Assembly (NCBI GenBank): GCA_964510065.1
Contig: CAZEAC010000003.1
Coordinates: forward strand, 1 to 64,000
Reading direction: 5' to 3'
Source of the DNA: CAZEAC01 sp964510065
GTDB lineage: Bacteria; Bdellovibrionota_C; UBA2361; CAIXSY01
DNA: 64,000 bases
The position numbers and the translations under genes are program-made. The number at the start of each line of letters is the position of its first letter. The stretch's first letter is position 1. The notes beneath the pieces are model-generated. The model saw only the letters and a program-made list of their open reading frames with translations. It ran no database searches and was not told the DNA's origin. Below, piece after piece: positions 18,093-25,002 of this stretch.

Positions 18093-18557
18093 ATGAAGAC
18101 AGAAGCAGTACAAACCCCGGTCTCGCATCATCGCAAATGGTATGAAAAATTAGCAACGCCAAGCATCTGTGCAGCACTCGCCGCATTGGCGCTTTCCGGC
18201 TGCTCTCTCAAACAGCCGCGGGCCGAAGTAGTGTTAGGGCCCGATCCCGATATTCAGCCAGTGAAGATCGCGGCACATGCCTATGCCCGAGGCCAGCACT
18301 TTACTTATCGGGATTTCAGCGTCGAGTTTGGCACTGCCGGCGATTATTTAATCTCAAACCCAAGGACATCGCAAAGCTGGCGTATCTCGGTGTCTCACGA
18401 AATGCTCGGCAAACCACAAACATTTGCCCTACGCAACAAGGTCTTTCTCTGCGAAAGAGACTTTCCACAGTATTTTAACGTGGCATTTCGCCAAGAGGGC
18501 ACTCGTAACCTTGCGACCGGAACCGCGCAATTGCTTGGAGTACCAGTCAATCGTTGA
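18093..18557 (+). CDS. small lipoprotein
   Basis: This 154-residue protein has a lipoprotein signal peptide ending LSGCS, starting at the ATG at 18093; the open frame continues upstream to 17931 but that part overlaps rnhA and has no signal. The mature part of about 115 residues has no domain I recognise. Its last 11 bases overlap the end of the convergent IMPase gene. Confidence 0.6.
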   Translation: MKTEAVQTPVSHHRKWYEKLATPSICAALAALALSGCSLKQPRAEVVLGPDPDIQPVKIAAHAYARGQHFTYRDFSVEFGTAGDYLISNPRTSQSWRISVSHEMLGKPQTFALRNKVFLCERDFPQYFNVAFRQEGTRNLATGTAQLLGVPVNR

Positions 18558-19365
18558 TCGACGCCTCAAGGAGCAACTTGCGCAGAGCACCCGCAACCTG
18601 TGGTGTGGCCAAAAGCACGCTGTCTCCGCGCAAGCTCTCCGGAAGTTCACTTGATGTCTCTCGAAAGCGAAGCAGCTCCGCACCAGCTTCCCGCGCAATA
18701 AGCGCTCCGGCCGCCATATCCCATGGCATAACATCTTCGTAAAATGCATCGACCCTACCACAGGCGACCCAGCAGATATCGAGCGACGCCGCGCCAATTC
18801 GCCTTACATCTTGGCAGTTTCTGAGCACAGCACCAACTCGGCGCAAAAGCTCGTCCACATTCGTGCGCTCATAGGGAAAGCCAGTGGCAACAAGAGCGTC
18901 ATGAAGCCCCGCTGTTTTTCGAACCGAGATAGCCTTGCCATTACAAAAGGCACCGCCGCCCTTGATCGCATGAAACAGCTCGTTATCAAATGGTGCATAC
19001 ACCACACCAACAATAACTTCACCCTTTTCGGCAATCGCAATTGAGACGCCACACTGCCTATGCCCGCGGCTATAGTTCACTGTTCCGTCAATAGGATCGA
19101 CTATCCAATAGGTGCTCTGTCTCAGTTTTTCAATATTCACGTCGGAGAGAGTCTCTTCCGATAAGATCTGATCTTCGGGAAAATGCTTCTTGATATCGCC
19201 TAAGATAATCGCCTCGGCCTCGATATCCGCGTCGGTTACCGGGTTTCGCTCTGACTTTAATGTAACGGTGAAATCGCTCCGCTCGCGCCGTTCACGGATA
19301 CGGGTCCCCGCGCGAATTGCAAGCTCTCTTGCCAGTTCTAGATATTTCACTCTTGTAGTACTCAT
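18547..19365 (-). CDS. inositol-monophosphatase-family phosphatase
   Basis: This 272-residue protein carries the two Mg-binding signatures of the IMPase superfamily: WIVDPIDGTVNYSRG and, near the C-terminus, WDMAAGALIAREAGAEL, plus the N-terminal EE-type site (DQILSEET). In bacteria such enzymes hydrolyse inositol-1-phosphate, fructose-1,6-bisphosphate or PAP (SuhB, CysQ); the substrate cannot be assigned. It is divergent from the pseudouridine synthase gene across a gap of only about 27 bases. Confidence 0.9.
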   Translation of the reverse strand: MSTTRVKYLELARELAIRAGTRIRERRERSDFTVTLKSERNPVTDADIEAEAIILGDIKKHFPEDQILSEETLSDVNIEKLRQSTYWIVDPIDGTVNYSRGHRQCGVSIAIAEKGEVIVGVVYAPFDNELFHAIKGGGAFCNGKAISVRKTAGLHDALVATGFPYERTNVDELLRRVGAVLRNCQDVRRIGAASLDICWVACGRVDAFYEDVMPWDMAAGALIAREAGAELLRFRETSSELPESLRGDSVLLATPQVAGALRKLLLEASIND

Positions 19366-19392
19366 GGTCTAATCCTAACTGCATTGCCACAT

Positions 19393-20127
19393 ATGGTCAA
19401 AACAACAGCTGACACTACAGACCTGCTTCAGTTTGTTTACGAAGATGATGATATTTTCGTGATCAATAAACCTTCGGGTATTCACTCTGTCGCACTTGAA
19501 AAATCGTCGGCAAATTGTCTCGCAACCCTGCTGCTTCAAAAGTATCCAACGTTAGCGGGCGCGGCGCCCAAAGCTGGGGACGCCGGACTCGTACAACGAC
19601 TTGATTTTGAGACTAGCGGACTGATCGTCGGGGCAAAGAGCCGAGAAATATGGGAGAAGCTCGCAATAATGTTACAGCAGGGAAAGGTAAAGAAGAGCTA
19701 CCTCGCCCTTGTTGAAGGTATTTTGGCCAGGCCCCAAAAAGTTTCGGGGATGATAGGAGCGGCAAAACGGCGAGCAAAGAAGGTTCGAGTGTATAAAGAC
19801 AAAAACGTCAAGAGATCGCTTGAAGCGAATACAAGTTATCGTCCGGTAAGAATTTTTCGAGCACAGGAGTGTACCCTAGTTCGCGCGCTTGCACCCACGG
19901 CGAGGCGTCACCAGATCCGCGCGCACGCGGCAAGCATTGAGCATCCACTCATAGGTGACGCTTTATACGGATCGAAACGTACTCTAGCCTCGATCCATAA
20001 AATTCTCGCCGGCGCTCCTGTGGAAGGACAGCATTTCCTGCTTCATGCCGCAACGCTCGAGTTTCCTCATCCAAGAAGTGGCGCACGACTTACATTTGAG
20101 ATTGGCTCAAGACTTCTCGGGAAATAA
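19393..20127 (+). CDS. RluA-family RNA pseudouridine synthase
   Basis: This 244-residue protein shows the RluA-family catalytic motif QRLDFETSGLIVG with the nucleophilic aspartate, and the downstream block RRHQIRAHAASIEHPLIGD. No S4 domain precedes the catalytic part, so it is closer to RluA/TruC than to RluC/RluD. It isomerises uridine to pseudouridine in rRNA or tRNA; the target site is not deducible. I used the ATG at 19393 in preference to a TTG three codons earlier. A 180-bp palindromic repeat begins 27 bases after the stop. Confidence 0.9.
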   Translation: MVKTTADTTDLLQFVYEDDDIFVINKPSGIHSVALEKSSANCLATLLLQKYPTLAGAAPKAGDAGLVQRLDFETSGLIVGAKSREIWEKLAIMLQQGKVKKSYLALVEGILARPQKVSGMIGAAKRRAKKVRVYKDKNVKRSLEANTSYRPVRIFRAQECTLVRALAPTARRHQIRAHAASIEHPLIGDALYGSKRTLASIHKILAGAPVEGQHFLLHAATLEFPHPRSGARLTFEIGSRLLGK

Positions 20128-20154
20128 TATGCTCCCACCAAGAGTTGGAACATG

Positions 20155-20334
20155 CTAGCCTGGACTTCTCACAGCTTTCTGCTACGGAGTCGTACTGTGT
20201 CGACTGACTTCGTTTTTCTAGGAATTGGTGCTCGACAGCCTGCAAGGCTGCCTCCGGGCCAATTCCGTCGAAAAGCCTCGTCACTCGCCACAGTACGACT
20301 CCTCGCGACGAAACCTGTGAAAAGTCCAGGCTAG
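20155..20334. repeat. R1 palindromic repeat, copy 1 (180 bp)
   Basis: The unit starts CTAGCCTGGACTT and ends with the complement AAGTCCAGGCTAG. Inside, GGAGTCGTACTGTG pairs with CACAGTACGACTCC, and a central GACAGCCTGC-AAGGCTG hairpin forms the tip. It aligns end to end with 57572-57751, which is also exactly 180 bp. Arm sequences differ between the two copies but remain complementary within each. Neither copy encodes a transposase. Confidence 0.9.
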
Positions 20335-20347
20335 AACAAACGCCGCT

Positions 20348-20494
20348 ATGAAGCTTTTTCTTACATCGTCAGGCTTTGCCCCCGACAGCTTACGCAATGA
20401 GTTTAGAAAGATTCTTTCAGACGGCGAGGCTATAGTAGTCAACGCAGACACGACACGCGAACTGAAGTCTTCACATCAAATTGGCACTCCGTAG
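20348..20494 (+). pseudogene. truncated peptidase E-like (S51) N-terminus
   Basis: A 48-codon frame begins MKLFLTSSGFAPDSLRNEF and continues KILSDGEAIVVNADTT. This resembles the N-terminus of S51 peptidases (dipeptidase E family), whose full length is near 200 residues. The frame ends at TAG shortly before a CACAGAG-type palindrome at 20519-20582, and follows the R1 repeat by 13 bases. It looks like the stump of a gene broken at a repeat. The family call rests on the short opening only. Confidence 0.45.
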
Positions 20495-20518
20495 CAGTAG
20501 TTTTCCGACTCTTCTCAA

Positions 20519-20582
20519 CTCTGTTCTGTGCTCTCTGTGGTTTTTTGAAAGTAAAGTAAACCACAGAGGCTCAGAGGTAGAG
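20519..20582. repeat. CACAGAG-type palindrome
   Basis: Two 25-base arms at 20519-20543 and 20558-20582, both built on CTCTGTGGTTT / AAACCACAGAG, pair with a few mismatches around a short loop. The element lies between the peptidase stump and the convergent hypothetical gene at 20628. Confidence 0.8.
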
Positions 20583-20627
20583 CCGAGGGAGGGAAAGGTT
20601 ACTTTTGTTCCATTTGTAGCGATTTCT

Positions 20628-21140
20628 TTAGTCTTCGTTCCCCGATACCGGGTACCACTTCTCCAAGACCACATCGAGATCTTCACGCGACTTACCATCG
20701 CGAATTGCGGCGTTAAGCGCGCATATTGCACCTTTCAATCGCTCGGTCCCTTTCAAAAACTCCGCGCAATTGGGCTCAGCAGTGAGAGCTGCACTCTTTA
20801 CTGCGGCAACTCCATACTCAGCGCTTAGCTCCGATTTCGTGCCTTCGAACGACATAGATGCCCGACAGGCCGTCTTCAACGCCTCAGCAAGAGTTTCAAA
20901 CTTCCAGATCTTCGGTTTCAGATCACAGATCATGCTCAACATAAAGCCGTAGTTCGCGTCCGGGATCCTGTTCTCAACAATAAAACGCGTGATACTCTCA
21001 GCTTCATTTTTGCGCTTGGAGTCACCAACATACGCGCCCACGATAGCCTGAATATCGGCGTAGCGTGGATCTTTAGTTATATCAGTGCTAGTACTCGTCG
21101 AATCCTTTTTAACTACCGCATTCGCCGAAACGCCATCCAT
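20628..21140 (-). CDS. hypothetical protein, 170 aa
   Basis: I do not recognise this 170-residue soluble protein. Predicted helices dominate, and three cysteines (MICDLK, KTACRAS, AEPNCAEF, and a fourth in AICALN) are spread through the second half. It has no signal peptide. A GGAG ribosome site precedes the ATG. It follows the 421-residue hypothetical gene by 52 bases on the same strand, so the two are likely co-transcribed. Confidence 0.6.
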   Translation of the reverse strand: MDGVSANAVVKKDSTSTSTDITKDPRYADIQAIVGAYVGDSKRKNEAESITRFIVENRIPDANYGFMLSMICDLKPKIWKFETLAEALKTACRASMSFEGTKSELSAEYGVAAVKSAALTAEPNCAEFLKGTERLKGAICALNAAIRDGKSREDLDVVLEKWYPVSGNED

Positions 21141-21192
21141 AAATACTCCTCCATAAGCAATGTTGAACTAACAGTGTACACGACACCGAGCG

Positions 21193-22458
21193 CTACTCAA
21201 GCCGATCGGTGGATGCCTTAACATTTCGCGCCTGAGGCCCCCGTGTACCCTCGACAACCCGCGCGCCATCAAAAAGGTCTCGTAAACTCGCGATGCTAAT
21301 GTCGGCGAGCGATATTCTATCTTCGTCATCCCATCGGTGAACCCACTCATTTCGATACCAGATATCAGAAATTATGCCTTCGACATAAAGTGAAGGTCTC
21401 TCGTCTCGATCTCTTTTTGCCCTGGTGCTTAATAAGACTAAGGGATGCTCGGTCCCAACACTTTCAACGGTTTTGCTATTACTTCTTTCATTGAATACAG
21501 AATCCCAGCTCTCTCCCTTGCCACTCGCAAACTTCGCCCCCTTTTCGAACTCGCCCAAGGGAAAAAGTGGAAGAGTCGGCATGATATAGCGAGCGGCAAT
21601 ACCAAACTCCGCAACGGAAAGTTCAAAGCCGCGCGGATTTGCAAGCGTGGAGACAGCGCGGCGGATGCCCTCGACCACTCCGCTACTCCCGTAAAAACTG
21701 CCCAGACTTATTGCGCCGAAGGCCATACGATCGGTAGGTGACGCCTTTACTCCACGCGTAAGTTTCGTCCCGCGACGATACTCGGTAATAGCTCCATTTG
21801 CGTTTAATCCAATTGCGACACTTCGCGGTTCAATGAGTCGGGTAATTGCGGCAGTCTTATGCCGAGCCGCAAGCTTTCCAAGCGCGGGGAGCTCGGCATC
21901 ATATTCCTGCTCGCCCCGGCTGAATGCACTGTTTTCATGTTCCTGTAATCGCACAAATGGCGACACCAAGAAGCTTAGCCGTTCGCGACCAGTCTCAAGA
22001 ACATTCACTTTCCATTTTTTCTCGTAGCAAGGTAACTCGGGATTAGGTTGACAAAAGGATGCACTTATCCGGGCCATATTGCCGAAATCGAAGCTTTCAC
22101 CCTCGAGGCGACGCTCGAGCTCCGCGAGAAGAAATCCTTTCTTCCAGCCCGGGCTTAGCGCGAGGCGCGTCGCTGAAAACTCCCTCGCAATGCGCTCAAG
22201 CGCTTCCTTAGTCTCAGCAAACTTATTTCCATGCTCCTTGGTTGCTGTCTCATGGCCGATCATGTCGGGATGAATTCGTACAAGTAGAGAGCGCTCGAGC
22301 GCTTTTGCCATGCGACGCGCCGCCCAGGGCAAGAGGGTTGAGATCGTCGTCTCAAATTGTCTCGAGAAGAAACACGCATCAAGAAGAAATTCCGCACGAT
22401 CCTCCAAGCCGCAGGGGGGCTCGGGCGTAGATTGCTGAGTGCTAAGGGTATTCTTCAT
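21193..22458 (-). CDS. hypothetical protein, 421 aa
   Basis: This 421-residue soluble protein is unknown to me. It has several cysteines in the first half (PPCGLED, DACFFSR, ASFCQP, LPCYEKK) and aromatic-rich strands in the second (EGIISDIWYRNEWVHRWDD). There is no signal peptide or membrane segment. It begins a two-gene unit with the 170-residue gene and is divergent from the 22652 gene, sharing a 193-base control region. No mobile or defence neighbour gives a hint of function. Confidence 0.65.
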   Translation of the reverse strand: MKNTLSTQQSTPEPPCGLEDRAEFLLDACFFSRQFETTISTLLPWAARRMAKALERSLLVRIHPDMIGHETATKEHGNKFAETKEALERIAREFSATRLALSPGWKKGFLLAELERRLEGESFDFGNMARISASFCQPNPELPCYEKKWKVNVLETGRERLSFLVSPFVRLQEHENSAFSRGEQEYDAELPALGKLAARHKTAAITRLIEPRSVAIGLNANGAITEYRRGTKLTRGVKASPTDRMAFGAISLGSFYGSSGVVEGIRRAVSTLANPRGFELSVAEFGIAARYIMPTLPLFPLGEFEKGAKFASGKGESWDSVFNERSNSKTVESVGTEHPLVLLSTRAKRDRDERPSLYVEGIISDIWYRNEWVHRWDDEDRISLADISIASLRDLFDGARVVEGTRGPQARNVKASTDRLE

Positions 22459-22503
22459 TGATTACATGCAGATATGGAAACTTTTCAAGAGTATCATAGC
22501 CGC

Positions 22504-22520
22504 AATTTGCTAAGCAAATT
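22504..22520. promoter_or_regulatory. 17-base palindrome in a divergent control region
   Basis: AATTTGCTAAGCAAATT is a perfect dyad around a central A. It lies between the divergent genes starting at 22458 and 22652, upstream of the promoter at 22549, so it could be an operator serving either gene. The binding protein is not known. Confidence 0.4.
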
Positions 22521-22548
22521 AACCCGCCTTTTGACTGCTGGTGTTGGT

Positions 22549-22576
22549 TTGACTAGCTCAGGCTAGCGCGTATAAT
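22549..22576 (+). promoter_or_regulatory. sigma70-type promoter
   Basis: TTGACT at 22549-22554, a 16-base spacer and a perfect TATAAT at 22571-22576 point at the gene at 22652. The spacer and its edge contain CTAGC-TCAG-GCTAG, a small dyad placed where a repressor would occlude polymerase. The leader of about 70 bases has a GGTCGA/TCGACC stem at 22588-22615. Confidence 0.6.
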
Positions 22577-22651
22577 CCAAAGCACAGGTCGACGTGAAAC
22601 TACATGGCTCGACCTAAGTTTCAATTGTAAAATTACCGGTTAAAGTTCAAC

Positions 22652-23479
22652 ATGAGCAATGATATTTCACCATCTTCGGAAAACCACGGACGATCCACTG
22701 ACGCTGCAGAATCTGCGCGCATTACAAGCCTAATGACCACAGGGTTGCGCACAGAGGAGATGAATCAGCGCCGCTCGCAGCTTCCCGCGCTTCGCCAGTG
22801 GGCCGGCGAACATAACCTGTCGGTGGCAAAAGTCGAGCAGCTCGTTGCTATGCTTCCCGAGTACGATGTGGCAAGCACAAGGAATCAAGATCTTCACGAT
22901 CTCGCTGAACTTGGCGTTCCGCCACATCTTGTGCCGAATGTGCTCGAAGCATTTCATGGGCTCCGCGGGAACTTTTTAACGAATGCCCCTGCACCAAGCC
23001 CAATGCGCGAAGAAGCGCGCCCATCGGCAAGCGTCTCGCCAGATAGCGAAATTGCCGGCCTCAGCCCTGAAGAGCTCGAACTTCTTGGTTCACTCGAAGA
23101 TGCCGCGGCGCACAAAGCCACACAGGCTGAGAAGGAGACTTTTCGAGAAACCCTTACTGGACGTTTCGAGCCCAATCTTGCGGCGCTTTTATACAAAGCC
23201 TTCAGTGATGAGTTTAAGAAGGATGACGAAGTGGATTCAAAGAGCGAAGAACCCGAGGTCAGCTTCGATCAGAACTTGAACTACGCGCTCGGCGAGGAAG
23301 CGTCTCAATATGACTACAACCGGCTGACTTCTGCGCTTGAGGGATTTTTGAAGACTTCTGCGCGGCGAAGCACCGACGCATTTCGCAGATTTGTTAAGAG
23401 CCAGGAGCATCTTGCAGCGAGTGGCGAAGAGGCGAGCGAAGAAGGTCTTGATGCCTATTCGCCTCCAGATGACGAGTAA
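22652..23479 (+). CDS. hypothetical acidic protein, 275 aa
   Basis: This is an unrecognised 275-residue protein. The N-terminal ~110 residues are helical and include a short repeat-like unit (LPALRQWAGEHNLSVAKVEQLVAML, LAELGVPPHLVPNVLEAF). The middle is Pro/Ser-rich, and the C-terminal half is strongly acidic and helical (DEFKKDDEVDSKSEEPEVSF). It lies six bases before the J-domain-protein gene and is preceded by a good promoter, so the two form an operon and may act together. Confidence 0.6.
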   Translation: MSNDISPSSENHGRSTDAAESARITSLMTTGLRTEEMNQRRSQLPALRQWAGEHNLSVAKVEQLVAMLPEYDVASTRNQDLHDLAELGVPPHLVPNVLEAFHGLRGNFLTNAPAPSPMREEARPSASVSPDSEIAGLSPEELELLGSLEDAAAHKATQAEKETFRETLTGRFEPNLAALLYKAFSDEFKKDDEVDSKSEEPEVSFDQNLNYALGEEASQYDYNRLTSALEGFLKTSARRSTDAFRRFVKSQEHLAASGEEASEEGLDAYSPPDDE

Positions 23480-23484
23480 GAGAC

Positions 23485-24696
23485 ATGGCGCAGCAGCAGT
23501 TTGCTTACCAACGTCGACAAGATCAGGTCAATCCGCTTAAGGTGTTGGGACTGAATATTGAGTCCATTGAGGAGCGCGTGGGGGGAAATGTTGCCACGTT
23601 GCACCAGGTGATTCTCGATTACGCACGTATGTTGCGCCGCTCTTTTCATCCTGACGTGGTAAGGGACGTTGAGGTACTAGAGGACGATAAGGCCCTTGAT
23701 CCCACGGAACGCGAGAGACGCCAGGCGCTTTTCGATGCCAAGAGACGCTTCGAGTTTGCCCAGGAGTTCTCGGTCGAGCTCAATATGAGCATCGCCAAGC
23801 TACGCTCTCTTGAAGATTTCAAGGAGTATCTTAAGGCCTATAAAGCCGAGCAATCGGTCGATCGCATTAAATTGCTCCTGAGAAACGTTACACAGCTCCG
23901 TGCAATAAGTCAGCGCCTCTCTCAGCACAATGTTACTACCATGCTTGAGATGCTGACGCTTCCGCCCGAAGTTAATATGCTCGGTCCGCTACGCACTCAA
24001 TTTTCATACATGGTAAAGCGCCTTCCCTATGAAAGCGCAGCGTCAGCAAAGATTGAGCAGAGAAGCGGCTCGGCAACAAGCCTGCTTGAGCGCGCGACGC
24101 CTCCTCAGCATATGGTGCGTAGTATTGCACACTCGGTGGATAGCGTCGGGATAACACTTGCCGAGGACGGCTCGCTAATACTTTGGCACTGTCAGTCACC
24201 GGGAGTATATCTCCGGCAAAAAACCGATTTGCGACTCGTCGGCGTAGCCGATTGTGTGCATATCTATAATGAGCTGAAGGCTCAGAATCTGTTAAACCCT
24301 GAGCTCGATCTATTGCCGAACCGGTCTGATTTCCGTCCGACCGTTGAAAGCACCCTTCTTCACCTAAACTTATTAGAGCTGGTAGGAAATCGGGAAGTAT
24401 ACGCTTCAGTCAGCCTCGGAGGCTTCGACCCATCGGCGTACCCGCGCCTCCTCTTAGAGCTCTCGCCCCGACTTACCCAGATTGGCGAGAGTCAGATTCT
24501 TATCGCCGCCCGGGTACAGCACCCGGAAGATGAGAAACGCGAAAACATACGCTTCGCCATTCTCGGAAGCCTTAAGCACAGCTGGTTGGACGGAAAGAAA
24601 GTCGCATTGAAACCGGATCAAGAAAGTGACCCGTTTAGCCTGCTTGTACGTCCCACCGCGAAAAGGATTACCACCGCAAAGAAAAAAAGAAGCTAA
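23485..24696 (+). CDS. J-domain-like protein, 403 aa
   Basis: The first 100 residues look like a divergent J domain: NPLKVLGLN at the start of helix I, then VILDYARMLRRSFHPDVV with the hallmark HPD at 55-57, and a following helix ERRQALFDAKRRFEFA. J domains dock on DnaK-type chaperones and stimulate ATP hydrolysis. The remaining 300 residues contain no Gly/Phe region or zinc repeats and match nothing I know, so they may be the client-binding part. The spacing before HPD is longer than in DnaJ because of an inserted loop (ESIEERVGGNVATLH). A 180-bp palindromic repeat begins directly after the stop codon. Confidence 0.65.
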   Translation: MAQQQFAYQRRQDQVNPLKVLGLNIESIEERVGGNVATLHQVILDYARMLRRSFHPDVVRDVEVLEDDKALDPTERERRQALFDAKRRFEFAQEFSVELNMSIAKLRSLEDFKEYLKAYKAEQSVDRIKLLLRNVTQLRAISQRLSQHNVTTMLEMLTLPPEVNMLGPLRTQFSYMVKRLPYESAASAKIEQRSGSATSLLERATPPQHMVRSIAHSVDSVGITLAEDGSLILWHCQSPGVYLRQKTDLRLVGVADCVHIYNELKAQNLLNPELDLLPNRSDFRPTVESTLLHLNLLELVGNREVYASVSLGGFDPSAYPRLLLELSPRLTQIGESQILIAARVQHPEDEKRENIRFAILGSLKHSWLDGKKVALKPDQESDPFSLLVRPTAKRITTAKKKRS

Positions 24697-24876
24697 GGAA
24701 CCTCTGAAAAACTATGCATTTCGTCTTCGCTGGCCTTTCGGCGATCTTTGCGAGAAAACATGCCGGGAAAATACTCGAAATAGCCCTGCTATTCCTGCGT
24801 TTTTCCCGGCATGTTTTCTCGCAAATCTCATCCAAAATTCCGGCAAATCCAAAACGCCTAGTTTTTCAGAGGTTCC
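24697..24876. repeat. R2 palindromic repeat, full copy (180 bp)
   Basis: The outer arms GGAACCTCTGAAAAACTA (24697-24714) and their exact complement (24859-24876) bound the unit. An inner perfect 22-bp stem pairs 24750-24771 with 24801-24822 around GCCGGG/CCCGGC. The right half recurs at 53931-54015. The unit starts right after the TAA of the J-domain-protein gene and sits between convergent genes; the remaining gap to 25003 shows nothing else I can support. Confidence 0.9.
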
Positions 24877-25002
24877 CTAAAAAGGCTACTACTACTCAAG
24901 GCTTCTGGGCCGCGTGTCTCAAGAGAAAACTAAGGGGCGGGTACCAGTTTCAGGTTCCCACCCCTCGAATCGAAAATATAAAGAGAGCCGAACTTAGTTA
25001 TT

